NCBI GenBank assembly: GCA_930367215.1
Contig: OV884059.1
Coordinates: 71,829,393-71,893,392, forward strand
Source: Pollenia angustigena
Lineage: Eukaryota > Arthropoda > Insecta > Diptera > Polleniidae
Direction of reading: 5' to 3'
Length of the DNA: 64,000 bases
A program made the position numbers and the translations under genes. Numbering within the stretch: position 1 is the stretch's first letter; each line of letters starts with the position of its first letter. The notes beneath the pieces were generated by a model. The model was not told the DNA's origin and did not search any database. It worked only from the letters and a program-made list of their open reading frames with translations. This document shows positions 32,846-44,191 of the stretch, in pieces.

Positions 32846-33289
32846 GTGTTTTATTGTATGAAGATGGATCTACATATGTTTCAAACTTCATCATAATCAG
32901 TAAGGTAGTTTCGAATAGGCAAGTTTCCCCATATGTCCCTTTATATTCCTAGCTTAGAAAAAATATAGGCCCTGTGTTTTTTATTTACGCTGATCTATAT
33001 CGCTGATTCAATTTTCATCAAAATTGGTTAAATGTTTTCGGAGAGGCAGTAATGCTTTATTTTGATCGCAAAAAATAAAAAAATAGATGTTATTTGGCAC
33101 AATGGTTTATTTTGAAATATGGCTTAACTTTCATTCAATAAAAAGGTAAACAGGTAAAAGTGTAGGGCCCGCTTTATTTTTGCTCGAAAAAAAATTTAAA
33201 AAGGTAATTGTTATCAACTGACTTTTATGAAAAAAGGAAAAATTATTGCGGTCCCTGAAGCGTAATAATTAAAAAAAAGTTATAATGAT

Positions 33290-33330
33290 TTATTCGGCTG
33301 TGCCGAATCTTTAATACCCTTCTCTTAACG
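33290..33330 (+). mobile_element. mini-me terminus fragment
   Basis: TTATTCGGCTGTGCCGAATC followed by TTTAATACCCTTCTC is the 5' hairpin of the family; nothing downstream matches. Confidence 0.5.
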
Positions 33331-33661
33331 TAATGCAACGTCCCAGCCCATTAACAGTCATTAGCAAACAGAATTAACAACTTAAACGAATATTTTAACT
33401 TTTATTGATGAACTAGGTACTAAAGTTGTCAATTATTCGCCTTTCAACTTTGTTCGAATAATTCAAATAAGTGTTTTTGTTCGTTCGATCGAACGATTAA
33501 ATCTAAAAAATTATTCGATTAATCGATGAGAATTACGAATAAAAAATTATTTTTACAAAAAAATTACTATGGAAAATCTTCCATTCCATCCGCTATGAAT
33601 TCTTCTTCTTCTTTTGATGTATAAAATGTTTCATCTTAACTCCACATCGTTGTATTACTTA

Positions 33662-34013
33662 AGCCTAGATTACACTATCTCACAAGTCTTACGTATTCCA
33701 TAATACTTTGTGAGAAAGAAATCTAATGAGTTTTGATGCGACTGTCAAAAAATCTAATGTAACATAACAGTTTGCGTTCACACCATCACACAAAGTATTA
33801 ACACTCACGCATGAAAAAAATGCAACCCTGATCCAATGAAAATTATTATAGTTTAGAAATTTTTCAAAAAACAATGAAGTCGTATGGGATGTCAAACTTT
33901 TTTCATTATACTTGTCATTTTCGTGACACATTGCATTCACACTATCACACTTTGTCATATTACTTGAGTTTTTGACATGTATTAATACAAAGTATAATAG
34001 TGTAATCTAGCCT
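33662..34013. mobile_element. PIF/Harbinger-like MITE (TTA duplication)
   Basis: The inverted ends AGCCTAGATTACACTAT and AGGCTAGATTACACTAT (inverted) are bounded by TTA at 33659-33661 and 34014-34016. Internal repeats of CACACAAAGTAT/ATACTTTGTG occur near both ends. Noncoding, 352 bp. Confidence 0.78.
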
Positions 34014-34036
34014 TTAAAGTCATAATAAAACCTTAA

Positions 34037-34235
34037 TAATCCGATATTACTCAGGATTTTCGAAAGGCGTTGGCATCCTACCATCTTAAGCCAAACTTCT
34101 GTCTACAATTTCTTCTATCGAACAGCCGCTGTCTTTCTTAATGTATTTTTCCATTGGACCAAGTTCGATATTTCTTGATGTCATTGGATTATCTTCCACT
34201 ACATCGTTTTCAATGGTAATATTGTGGCACTTACG
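34037..34235 (-). pseudogene. Possible transposase remnant of the enclosing hAT
   Basis: The minus strand reads ENDVVEDNPMTSRNIELGP, then MEKYIKKDSGCSIEEIVDRS and, after a stop, DGRMPTPF. The amino-acid composition is protein-like, unlike the surrounding DNA, and the location inside a hAT suggests transposase. No diagnostic motif is present, so this is weak. Confidence 0.28.
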
Positions 34236-34597
34236 CAAGTTGTGAAGATATATATATAGTCACTTTAAAGACGAAATAACCTATCTGCAGTTTTCAAAAG
34301 TTTACAGGAAAGGGGAAAAACGTTATAAAATTTAAACTATTTACAATATTGAAACGAAGATTACACATTTTGATTAAAATGAAACCAAAAATATATATCG
34401 GTTGAGAAAATATTGTTTTTCTTAACACAGCTTTTGTTATTTGTTATTTGGTTATTTGGAAATGTAAAAATCTGAAACCAAATAACCTATCTGCAGTACT
34501 AATTAGTATGAATATGAAATACATATGAATATTGTATACATTAAATAATAAAAGTTATAGTTTCTTTTACTGGTTTAAGTAAAAAAAAAGTACATAG

Positions 34598-34824
34598 GGC
34601 CATGTCACAGAGTACAATTCCGTTCGGAATGATTCCCTTCGAAATTTTTTTGTTGATGGAAAGTGTATTTTGATAGTTTTATGGCCTTTCGGATACAGAC
34701 AACTCCCATACCGTTCATGAAAACAAAAATGGTTTCATTTCGAAACATTTTTTCGTCATTTTCTGAAGCACCAAAATACGGAATGAATTCCGTTTCCGAA
34801 CGGAATCGTACTCTGTGACATGCC
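34598..34824. mobile_element. 227-bp MITE (GGC-ATGTCACAGAGTAC ends)
   Basis: The inverted ends CATGTCACAGAGTACAATTC and CATGTCACAGAGTACGATTC (inverted), followed inside by CCGTTCGGAA, give at least 30 bp of near-perfect complementarity. No clear flanking duplication. GGC-type ends suggest a Harbinger-like origin. Confidence 0.7.
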
Positions 34825-35854
34825 TGATAATGTTTGTTTAAATTACACTATGGAACAAAATTAAATTTTTATCGAGATTTTTGATGATTTTTTTTTCTCT
34901 TTTTTTGTGCGTAACGGTCCTCTAGGTACAAAAACTTTGTCATTTGTAATTTTACATGTTTAAAGTTTTGCACACATATGCGGTATGATATGGGGAATAA
35001 AAATCAATCAAAAAACTCAATTTTGAAATTTTTGCAGATAGGTTATTAGGTCTTTAAGATGACGATGTTTAATTTAAAAAAATTGTATTATAAAACAATA
35101 ACAACAATTTTTACTTTCAATATATGATTTATATAAATCAATTCTTTATTTTTAAGCTTTTTGTTTTTATCTAAATTTTTCACCCGAAATTGAAAAATTC
35201 CCTTTCTTGAAAATTTTTTAACGTTTGATTTAAAAACAAAACAGCTGATACAATTGAGAAGATGAGATACAAAACTCTTTTGTTGCAAAATTAAAAATAC
35301 GAGATGGCAAATGATTCTTACAGTTCTTTTGGCGTTTTATTGGCCAAAATATTCTGATTGCATGTCCGTGCTAAAAACATGGAAGAGGACATGCATTTAT
35401 ACAATTAGTATATCATTTCATTTCGTATTTTAAATTTTATAACGAACGAGTTTTGCAACTCACCTACTCAATTGTCTTTTAAGATTTGTTTAATAAGAAC
35501 ATAAAATACATTTTTGATATACAATGAGTACTCAACACGGGTTTTGCTTACTAAAAATTGAGATTAATTACAACCAGGGCATTAGCAACAATATTTTTTA
35601 ACTTTGCTACATTTTGTATAAAATCACTTAAAACGTATGAGAATAAATCAAATTCTAAGCTTTTATTTAATTTATTTTTTAATAAAAAAAAATTGTTCGG
35701 TTAATCGACATTAATTAATCGATTTATTCGTTATTCGAAAATCGTCGTTTTGAAATTATTCGAACAAGAGTTTAGTTTTGTTTGATCGATTAATCGAATT
35801 ATTCTTAATCGGTTGACAACTCTACTAGGTACCTATGAACTAGGGATGAATCAG

Positions 35855-36125
35855 GTATGTCTATGTATGTATGTATTTGTGTAAAAAAGCAAAAGGAAGT
35901 CTACACATCAAAATAAAAACTAATGGGTTTTTGCTCATTTATGGACCGATCTGGCAGAATTGCGGTCTTCGGAAAACCCATTTTAACAGACAGGCGGACA
36001 TCGTTAAATCAACTTGGCTACTCATAAAGACCAAGAACGTATTTATATACATTAAAGGGTCCAAGATCAATATTGTAGAACATACAAACGGAATGCCAAA
36101 CTTATACATTCATAAAAGGAAATAA
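35855..36125 (+). mobile_element. mini-me-like repeat, 3' fragment
   Basis: TTTATGGACCGATCTGGCAG, GGTCTTCGGAAAACCCATTT, AACAGACAGGCGGACATCGT, then GAATGCCAAACTTATACATT occur in family order. The 5' hairpin end is absent. Confidence 0.5.
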
Positions 36126-36954
36126 CATTATATGTAATAGACCAAAGTAACTAACAAAAAACATTAAAACAGAATAAATTTTCTCTCTGTTAAAAAACAA
36201 ATCCGTACCTATTTAAAGTAAAGCAAATACACAAAAATTTGGTAATAAATTGTGTTTTAAAACTAAATTTTCCATTTCGATTCATTTATTTATAAATTTT
36301 TTTTATTCAATTTCAAGTTGGATGATTCAGTTCTTTTTTGTTCTGTTCTGTTTAGTTTTTTTTTTTTTTTTTCATTTATTTGGTTTGGTTTTTTTCGCGT
36401 ATTTTCCATCATTTTGTTATGAAAATTTATGTAGATCTTCTGTTTTATTTGGTTTTCATTAATTTGAAATTCTACATACAAAAACAAATAGACGACGAAC
36501 ACAGAAGTAACGAAATAACACAACAAATAAACCAAATTTTTTTGTTGTTGTTGTTTGATTTTGGAGGACATTCGGTGGTGATTTCCAAGGTTTTTTGTTT
36601 CTGTTTCAGTTGTTGTTCTTATTTCTCTTGTATTACGAGAGACCATGCAATAAATATTTTCATTTACCGGTGGTTTTTGGTGTGTTTTTAGTTGACTTAA
36701 TTGAAAAATGATAATTTAAATGTTGCCATGGCTACCAATTGCAGCAATACAGTTAAATGTGGTTAAAACGAACGCAGCCAGGGAATATTTGGTAGTGCAG
36801 TGATGAACAAAAAATGTGGCTTATTTGTTGCACAATGCTTTTCTGTAAAAGATCGTAGTGTAGTTCAAATTAAGCTAATATGTATTGTTTAATTTGTAAA
36901 TTTAAATCTAATAAAATCACGTTGTGTCATGATTATTGTATGGCTGTTAAGGAC
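36126..36954. other. Low-complexity AT-rich spacer, no gene seen
   Basis: Overlapping frames of 103-118 codons on both strands arise from T/A-rich low-complexity DNA (KKKKK, FFFF runs) and have no motif support. Confidence 0.55.
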
Positions 36955-37525
36955 ACCTAAGACGGACAGATAAAATAAATAAATCATTCACATTACTTCT
37001 TCAATCTCGCCCATATTTGAGAGGGTGTGTCAAGATAACCCAGCTATGTGTACCAAGTACAATTTTTCTCTTACCGTTCTTTAGTAGACAAAAATCAATT
37101 TTGTGACACGCCCACGTCTCCACTCTCACATACATTTTGTCGTATGTAGTCTTTTGATAACCAAAATGCTTGTACCTAATTTGAAAACTTTTATTATAGG
37201 TATTATAGACAGAAATCTATAATATCTTTGTATAGGAAGTGTCACGCCCAATTCATTAATCCCGCCCATATTTTGTATCTAAAATGGAATCTTTGGCTCT
37301 TGCCGTTATTCAGCAAAACAACAACAAGGAATTTATGGGTAAAATTAGAGGCAGTCGTGTTTTTTTTGCTCATATCTCAGCCATTTGTGGGCCGATCATG
37401 CCGAATTTCAATAGCAAAATTGAACGGAGCATATGTGACAGAAGTATGTAGCAACCTTGTTCCCAACATTTCTGGGATATTCGGAAACCCATTTCAACAG
37501 ACAGACGGATATCGTTAGAGTGTTT
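36955..37525 (+). mobile_element. mini-me-like repeat with internal duplication
   Basis: It contains CACGCCCACGTCTCC, CATTTTGTCGTATGTAGTC, ATGCTTGTACCTAATTTG, and a second pass with CGCCCATATTTTGTATC, TGGAATCTTTGGCTCTTGCC, CATTTGTGGGCCGATCATG and CAACAGACAGACGGATATCG. These are the same modules as 8246-8842. The 3' terminus is not evident. Confidence 0.5.
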
Positions 37526-38463
37526 TCTGGAAATAAAAAACATTAATGCGAATAAATTTAGATATATGTAGGTATGTATGTAGAAGTGAAATTTATTATA
37601 GTATTTTAAAGTCGTTTTAGGAAGGCTGCTTAACACGACAGCTAACGTTAATAACGTACCGATTTTACAAAAATTGCATGGTATTACTTCTAGACATATT
37701 TTTCCACAACATCTATATCTGTTTCGGGTTTAGGCGTATTGAAAATATTTCCCATATTGGACATTATATGGGAAATATGGTAAATTATGGACCGATTTTC
37801 ACGATATTTTCTATTGTATCTTGAAGCCATATGAATCTACGAAAGTCCCAATTCTGCCACAAAAATATTATTCGTTGCGGAGGTAGGCGTACTACATTGT
37901 TTTCCGAGTGTTTTATAGGGTTTATGGCAAATTATGGACCGATCTTTGATTTTTAGTCCAATCAAACTGTTACATACAAAATGTCATTGCAGTACCGTTA
38001 TTATTTACGGTTTAAGTCTTACTATACTCTTTTCCGAGAGTATTTAACAGTATAATTTCTAGTCATATAGAACGAATTCGCGCCAAATCGTATACCAATC
38101 CGTGCATTACACCAACATTTTTGTTAGTTTTTGTTACAAAATTATCACTTTTTTGGGTGGTGGTTCCACCATAGAATTCATAACTCTCTTCGTATTTAAC
38201 CGATTTTTTGGGGTTTTAATCCCAAACTGTTGTAGGATAACTAGAAGCAATTTGACACGAACAGTGTTCTTTTCTCAACAGACGGACACACGGAGAGACG
38301 AACAGACAGACGGACATGGTTAATTCGACTTAGTATTACTAAAGGAGCCAGAATATATATATATATATATATGGTCATTTCCAATTTGACGTGACGTGAT
38401 ATTTGTACGACAAAATGTAAAAAAATTAAATAAAGAAGTCTTATTTGTAAAAAGAGTTTTAAT

Positions 38464-38590
38464 CACCCCTATCGTGAATAAAAATTCCTTGGGAGTTTTT
38501 TCCCTTTTCCCATTTTTGCAATAGAATTAGCATAGGAAAAATTAAAAAAGGGAAAAAACTCCCAAGGAATTTTTATTCACGATAGGGGTG
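38464..38590. mobile_element. 127-bp near-perfect palindromic MITE, copy 1
   Basis: The inverted arms of about 47 bp start CACCCCTATCGTGAATAAAA and include TTCCTTGGGAG, with a short unpaired centre. A cousin with TTCCCCGGGAG at the same place lies at 51323-51445. Noncoding. Confidence 0.85.
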
Positions 38591-39504
38591 TATATGTATA
38601 TGCAAAGTAATGAAATAGCACTATATTTAGAAAACAAATTACCACAATCGAGGTAAGGATTTGCAGATATAAGCAAAAATATGCTCAGGCGTGACGTTAA
38701 AAAAACAGAAGTGGATTTTGACTTGCATTACAAAACTGAATAAGACTGCGATGCGAATTGAGCAAGACGTTTTGTATAAAACCTTTTTGAGTAAGCTTTG
38801 GACTTACATATATAGATTTATTTTTCAAGCTATAAAATTTAAAATTCTTTGCTCGTTTAAATGTACATTGGACTGGTCGCATCTTGTATGGGATTTTTTT
38901 TTTTTTTTTAATTTAATTGTGTGCGCTGCTTAAAATATGAGGTTGGTGCCCAAAGTTCCCCATATTATAAAAAAAAAAACATATTTTCAATCAGATCTTT
39001 ATAGGTATACTAGTTGAAAAATATGGCTTCGTTACGATCTTCCGCATAGAAAGTAATTCAAGTGTGCCAGATGTCATCAGCTGCATTTTTCAATTTTGTT
39101 ATGAATTTTTAATAACAAAAATTCCGAAATTTTAATAAAAAAATTATTATGTTTCTAAGACGACTGCGCATATAAGAGAAACGTTTTACCTTTCTTAAAG
39201 TAAATTTTATTGCGGAATTTCGGTTTTATTTTTTTTGGTTTTTCAATAAGCTAAAGCGTTTTTGAGTTACGCGAATATATGTTGTGCAACCTCCTTAATT
39301 TTCGAAATAACGGTATATCTCGAAAACCAAAGCCAACATAAAGAAAAAAGTTTTAACTTTCTTAAAGTAAATTTAATTGCGGAATTTCGGTTTTTTTTAG
39401 TTTCTCAATAAGCTAAAGCGTTTTTGAGTTACGCGAACATATGTTGTGCAACATCCTTAATTTTCGAAATAACGGTATATCTCGAAAACCAAAGCTAACC
39501 TAAA

Positions 39505-39903
39505 AAAACGGCTAGCACCACTGGATTCAGCGACCCCGAATTAGGTTAAAAATCTTTCGTTCGTATCATACTAAAATATTAAACAGCAAATACTTTAATC
39601 TAGCTATGATTCTGAGTAGATCGGTATACTTTAAGGTGGGTCTAGGACAGAGTCCGCCAAACACATACATTTACATTTCTTGTTTCTCTTGGTTGTTTAT
39701 TTTTGAGCGTAATTGTTTTTGTTTGTTCAGTGTTTTCGAGTAAAAAAACTAATTATTTTCTCATGCTCTCTTTATTTGTGTGAGAGCATTCGCACATGTG
39801 CGGTGTTTTGCAGATCTCTGGTCTAGGACCACTATGTTAAGGCGTTACACACATCAGCACAAATGCATAATACCCTCTCCACTATTGTGGTGTGGGTATA
39901 ATT
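39505..39903 (+). mobile_element. mini-me-like 3' end
   Basis: GATTCTGAGTAGATCGGTAT, ACTTTAAGGTGGGTCTAGGA, then CACAAATGCATAATACCC and the end CACTATTGTGGTGTGGGTATA represent a brachyceran subfamily of the same repeat. It is split by a 173-bp hAT MITE. Confidence 0.5.
39648..39820. mobile_element. 173-bp hAT MITE
   Basis: It starts CAGAGTCCGCCAAACAC and ends with inverted CAGAGATCTGCAAAACAC, flanked by an exact 8-bp duplication GTCTAGGA (39640-39647, 39821-39828). Subterminal GAGAGCAT/ATGCTCTC repeats. Noncoding. Confidence 0.82.
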
Positions 39904-41175
39904 AGGTTTCTAAAACGACTGCGCATATAAGAAAAACGTTTTACCTTTCTTAAAGTAAATTTTATTGCCTAATTTCGGTTTTTTTTTTAGTTTTTCAATA
40001 AGCTAAAGCGTTTTTGAGTTGCGCGAACATATGTTAATCTATCTATACAATACATATATAATTTCTTAGTATGTCAGGATGTTTGCATGTATGTCCTATT
40101 CTTTCCTCAACTTTCTGAAGCCATCTGATGACATAGGAAGCTGAAATTTGACACACTTGAAGAACTTTCTCTGCGGAAGATCGTATTGAAGCCATATTTT
40201 TGATTTTCGGCTTTTCAACTAGTATAACTATAAAGATCTGATTGAAAATATGTTTTTTTTTAAATATGGGGAACTTTGGGCCCCACTAGGCACCGTCGGA
40301 TTGACCTCAAAAATAAGATCATGATTTCTTACACCAAACCTCATATTTTAAGCAGCGCAAACAATTAAATTTAAAAAAAATTGCGACCAGTCTAATGTAC
40401 ATATGGGCATTTTCAGCGAAAAGTCTACTTTTTTTAATGTAACGCCAGAATGCAAATAAGATTGTATTGTAGGACCATGTTGTTTAACCGTTATCCCTTT
40501 TGTTACTAAATGTAGAGCTTAAGGCGAATTTAAAAAGGTTAGTGCAAAGACAGCAAACTGAACACCAACGCATTTTTATATAAAATTAAAATTTTCACTT
40601 TTTTATAAAAGAAATTAATAGTTTCACTTTAATATTTATATTTGTTTTTAATTAAAATATTTTTCACACTTTTGTATTAAATTTTTCTCAGAAATTTGTT
40701 CTTTTATTATGCCGCAAAACATAAACAAAAGTTTTTTTTTGGACGTTTGTGAATTATATTTTGAATTCGACGGGGAGACAGCTGATGAACGGCTGCCGAG
40801 TTGCACTTACCTTTTAAAATTCGCCTTGGTAGAGCTAGTTGCGCTTTACACCAAAATTTAAAAAAGTAAACTATAAATATAAAATTTTCTGAGAAACAGT
40901 TTAAATTACTTCTGGCGTTACGTTACAAAAAGTAGACTTTTCGCTAGAACTGCCCATATATACTTTATGGAGTCTGAGATGAATATAGAAAAAAATTTTC
41001 ACGGAAGGACAAACTTAGTATACCCTCATATTTACCACTAGTTTTGGTGGAGGGTATACAAATATTAAATAACAGGAGAAACTGCCTTAAACCAAAAAGA
41101 GGATCATGCTTGTGTTATTTCTAAAAAATAATTTTTTTTTTTCCTACTCAAGTACAAACATTCAGTCGATCGTAT

Positions 41176-41204
41176 TATCGATAGTAAAATCTGAACTATC
41201 GATA
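41176..41204. promoter_or_regulatory. Paired TATCGATA (DRE/BEAF-like) motifs
   Basis: TATCGATA occurs at 41176-41183 and 41197-41204, spaced 21 bp apart (two helical turns). In Drosophila TATCGATA is the DREF site and CGATA pairs bind BEAF-32. Here the motifs lie upstream of a LINE insertion with no gene in sight, so a regulatory role is speculative. They may be part of a transposon end. Confidence 0.3.
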
Positions 41205-41234
41205 GTATCCCAGCACTACTATTCATGTAATATT

Positions 41235-43661
41235 CTACATCTGTTGCCTAAATTAGCCTGGAACGAGTCTCTTAAAATAACATATCAACAAAAATTGAAC
41301 AGAAATATAAGTTTAATTGTAAATGATGAAGAAGCTTTAAGTTTGTACGATTTAGTAACATCTATTAGAAAATCTGCACATAAACAACAACAAATTAATA
41401 ACATAAAGTTTAAGCAAAAATTGTTTAATTATAAATGTTTGCATGCTAGGGACAAAACGTTTAAAATGGTTAACGCATATAGAAACTCGAATGAAATAGA
41501 AGACAGACAAAAATATTTAAAAGCCCAACAAAATTACAAAAAAGTATGCGCAAACCGAAAAGAAGAGTATTTCACTGAACTTGAGAGAAAGATAGATAGA
41601 GTTCAAGACTCAAAAAACTGGTGGAAGATTGCGAATGAAATACGAGGCAGTACTTTTCAAGTTAGTACATCGGTATCAGCAGAAGATTTTAAAAATTATT
41701 TTGATAACCTTTTAAACCCGCAAGAAGCGGTAAATAATATACATTACGCACCTATGTGGTATGCGTACAACGAGTTGGATACAAATATTTCTACTGTAGA
41801 AATAGCTATACTATTGAAAAAACTTTAAAAAAAAAGCGCCTGGAGAAGATCAAATCACTTACGAATTTTTACAAAATTCTACAAACGAATTTATGATACA
41901 ACTTGCAAAGACGTATAATAAAATGTTCGATTCTGGTAAGGTAGATGAAACTTTTGCAAACAGCATAATATTCCCAATATTTAAGAAGGGGAACCCAAAT
42001 TTACCTAGCAACTACAGAGGAATTTCGTTCATGAACTGTATAGCTAAGGTGTTTATGGGAATTCTTAATGAAAGAATAAGCTCATGGTTAGAAAAAATAT
42101 GATTCTGAATGAATATCAAGCAGGTTTTCGAAAGCAGTACTCAACAATAGATAATATATACAATTTGGCGTCATTGGTGAAATTTAAGTTCGAGGAAAAG
42201 AAAAAAGTGTACGCATTCTTTGTAGACTTTAGAGCGGCGTTTGATAAAGTTCCTAGACAAAAGCTTATTTTCAAATTACATACGATGGGATTATCCACAA
42301 AGATTGTTAGATTGCTAGAGGCTATATATAAAAACACTTCGTCAGCTGTTTGGACGGGAAGTGACTTATCCGAATATTTTGGGACTCACTCGGGTGTTAA
42401 ACAAGGCTGTCTTTTGTCCCCATTATTATTTATTATGTACTTAAATGATTTACATGAATACCTAGGCGGAGGTGTTATGGTTGAAGAACTTAAAATACGA
42501 ATTCTTTTACACGCAGACGATATAGTCATACTGTCGGAAGATAAAGAGATTATGCAGGAAATGATAAACAAACTTGACACTTATTGTACAACATGGAACA
42601 TGGAAGTAAATATGGAAAAATCTGAGATGATGGTTTTTAGGCAAGGTGGTAGGTTAGCAAGGGACGAAAAGTGGTTTTTAAGCATAAGGAAATTAAAATA
42701 TCATCAGAATTCTGCTATCTAGGAGTAATTTTTACACCACGAATGTCTTTCATGAAGCATGTTGAACGTAGAAACAACGCAGCGAAATCTAGCATTAATT
42801 CTACATGGCAAAGCTATTTAAAAAAACCAAATATATCACTAAGGTCAAAGTGGAAAATATTTCAAGCTGTATGCAGAGCGGTACAAGCGTATGGTGCGCA
42901 AGTCTGGGGGTTCACAGCTTTTGAGACAGTAGATAAGCTTCAAAGATATTTTCTTAAAAGAATATTAAAAATACCGGATATCACTCCTAATTATGCACTG
43001 GCTTTGGAAACTGTAGCTACAGACAGCCATTTCTATACACTATGTCTTCATCTTAATTATATGAGTAAAACATTGTATAACTATAATACGAAAGGATTAC
43101 CACATAAATTATCAAAGCTAGTTATTCAGAAAAACATTTTTTGGGCAAAGGAAATTAATAAAATTGGTGAGCAGTTTAATATATGTTTTGATGAGAATCT
43201 ATATATGAATGAGTGGATTAATCAGTGTTTGGAATTTGTGTCCAAACTTCAAAGTAGTAAACAGTTTGAAATGGAAGAACTTGCTTCAGCAAGTAATACT
43301 CGTATTTATAAGCACCTTACACCCGCTATGGGTTTAACATACATACTTGAGGAAAATTTGTCAATAAACGAAATATCTGTCATTATTAAAGCGCGATGCG
43401 ACACGCTGCCTCTTGCAAAATGTATGTTTAATAGTAACACTTCTTCAATCTGCAAATTATGTAATATGGGGGAAGCTGAACATATATTACACTTTATGGG
43501 AAAATGCCCAATACTTAGAGAATAAAAATACTTTTGATCAAAATACGTTAATAAGTTTGTTGAACGGAACATGTGATGGTTGTAATTGGAAAAACTTAGC
43601 AAACTTTATAATAAATGCCTTAAGTTTCCGAAAATTTTTGCTTACGGAGTTTGAAGACTAA
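41235..43661 (+). pseudogene. LINE ORF2 remnant: reverse transcriptase plus zinc knuckle
   Basis: The frames must be joined across at least four shifts (near 41820 in a poly-A run, near 42100, near 42700 and near 43500). In order they show a linker (to about 41820), KKAPGEDQITYEF, SNYRGISFMNCIAKVF, GFRKQYSTIDN, FVDFRAAFDKVPRQKL, GVKQGCLLSPLLFIMYLNDL and LLHADDIVILSED (HADD at 42510-42521, where YADD is more usual). A thumb region (YLGVIFTPRMSF) follows, then a C-terminal zinc knuckle CKLCNMGEAEHILHFMGKC. The clade is not resolved by eye. It is non-functional. Confidence 0.88.
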
Positions 43662-43787
43662 AACTTATCGAACACTTAAATATTGTTATAATACATTTGT
43701 AATTATATAGGCTGACGACACTATGTCAATGCCTCTTAATGCTTTATTTGTTTTTTATATACTCAATAAAGTTGTTCTATCTATCTA
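41235..43787 (+). mobile_element. 5'-truncated APE-type LINE with (CTAT)n tail
   Basis: A 2.55 kb insertion flanked by a 12-bp duplication TCATGTAATATT (41223-41234, 43788-43799). The 3' end has AATAAA followed by a CTATCTATCTAT tail rather than poly(A). The 5' part, including any endonuclease domain and ORF1, is missing, as is usual for aborted target-primed reverse transcription. The clear duplication and tail suggest a fairly recent insertion despite coding damage. Confidence 0.9.
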
Positions 43788-43799
43788 TCATGTAATATT

Positions 43800-44191
43800 G
43801 TGAGATTTTGTATGTTTCGTTAGAATTAATTTTTCGCATTTCAGGTACTTTAAAAAGTGCTTAATTTAGCCCGAAAGGGGTTTAGTTGGCATCGCGTGGA
43901 GGAATCATTAAAATAAACAAGAAGAACAATAGTAGCAATAATAACAAATAAATATGTTTAGTATTGTCATAATTTGACATATGTGCCATTGTATTAATAA
44001 TGGGTTTATGTCTGTCACTCTGTCCGTAGTGACGGAGCTTTTCTTTATTGTTGTAGATTTTTTTTTTTTTTTGTTTTTTGTCATTACTAGGGCGTGGAAT
44101 TACATGCAAATGCAGGTTTTTGCTCGAACATTTAAAAACTGAATAAGTTATTTATCCGAACCACACTTTTTGCTGAAAAGTTCCATCGATT
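43800..44191. other. AT-rich spacer, no gene seen
   Basis: The only feature is a short CTGTCACTCTGTCCGTAGTG stretch. The minus frame 43882-44109 is low complexity. Confidence 0.5.

Larger units (their letters stand above)
30001..33257. mobile_element. Possible hAT (CAGGGACCG ends) filled with later insertions
   Basis: CAGGGACCGAAAATAAC at 30001 and GCGGTCCCTG ending at 33257 match the termini of the element at 47590-50246. The flanking 8-mers do not match clearly, so these may be ends of two different copies. The interior is occupied by a mini-me and a CACGCAGAG-type element. Confidence 0.38.
33421..35824. mobile_element. 2.4-kb hAT element
   Basis: The ends TAAAGTTGTCAA and inverted TAGAGTTGTCAA are flanked by an exact 8-bp duplication CTAGGTAC (33413-33420, 35825-35832). 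Both subterminal regions are packed with ATTCGAA/TTAATCGAT/GATTAATCGA motifs, as expected of transposase-binding arrays. The interior contains two younger MITEs and a short minus-strand coding-like scrap. Confidence 0.88.
39183..40035. repeat. ~170-bp tandem repeats, interrupted
   Basis: Units contain TTACCTTTCTTAAAGTAAAT, GCGGAATTTCGG, AATAAGCTAAAGCGTTTTTG and CCTTAATTTTCGAAATAACGG followed by TATATCTCGAAAAC. There are two adjacent units (39183-39510) and a third at 39901-40035, separated by a mini-me end. Confidence 0.75.
38840..40400. repeat. Inverted arms of the composite element
   Basis: The left arm (about 38860-39090) and right arm (about 40120-40395) share, inverted, TTAATTGTGTGCGCTGCTTA, ATATGAGGTT, CCCAAAGTTCCCCATAT, CAATCAGATCTTTATAG and CGATCTTCCGCA. 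The right arm has two short segments missing on the left. The phrase AGATCTTTATAG...GTATACTAGTTGAAAA is conserved on both. Confidence 0.65.
38374..40962. mobile_element. Composite foldback inserted in a TA tract
   Basis: The outer ends are TATATGGTCATTTCCAATTT on the left and the inverted TATATGGGCAGTTCTAGCG on the right, similar for about 14 bases and then each leading to ACGTGACG/AACGTAACG motifs. A third related end, GGGCATTTTCAGCGAAAAGT, lies at 40402. The inside contains inverted arms, tandem 170-bp units, a mini-me end and two MITEs. The TA target would fit a Tc1/mariner-type origin; boundaries are inferred from the split mini-me. Confidence 0.5.
37640..41058 (+). mobile_element. mini-me element split at its TA tract
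   Basis: The left part 37640-38373 carries the ATTATGGACCGATCT-type internal repeats, GACAGACGGACATGGTTAAT, the core and an expanded (TA)n. The right part 40963-41058 resumes with TATATACTTTATGGAGTCTG and runs to the terminal GGTGGAGGGTATAC. The 2.6 kb in between is a composite insertion into the TA microsatellite. Confidence 0.65.

Noticed and set aside
36290..36691. Overlapping 103-118 codon frames on both strands
   Set aside because: Low-complexity A/T sequence translated into K/N/Q or F/L runs; no motif, no conserved homologue in the window.
40126..40150. CTGATGA...GAAA spacing in the composite foldback
   Set aside because: The bases between cannot form stem II and no stem I or III is present.
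41106..41234. Upstream extension of the LINE reading frame (starting MLVLFLKNNFFF)
   Set aside because: It lies outside the target-site duplication, so it is flanking DNA that happens to be open in the same frame.
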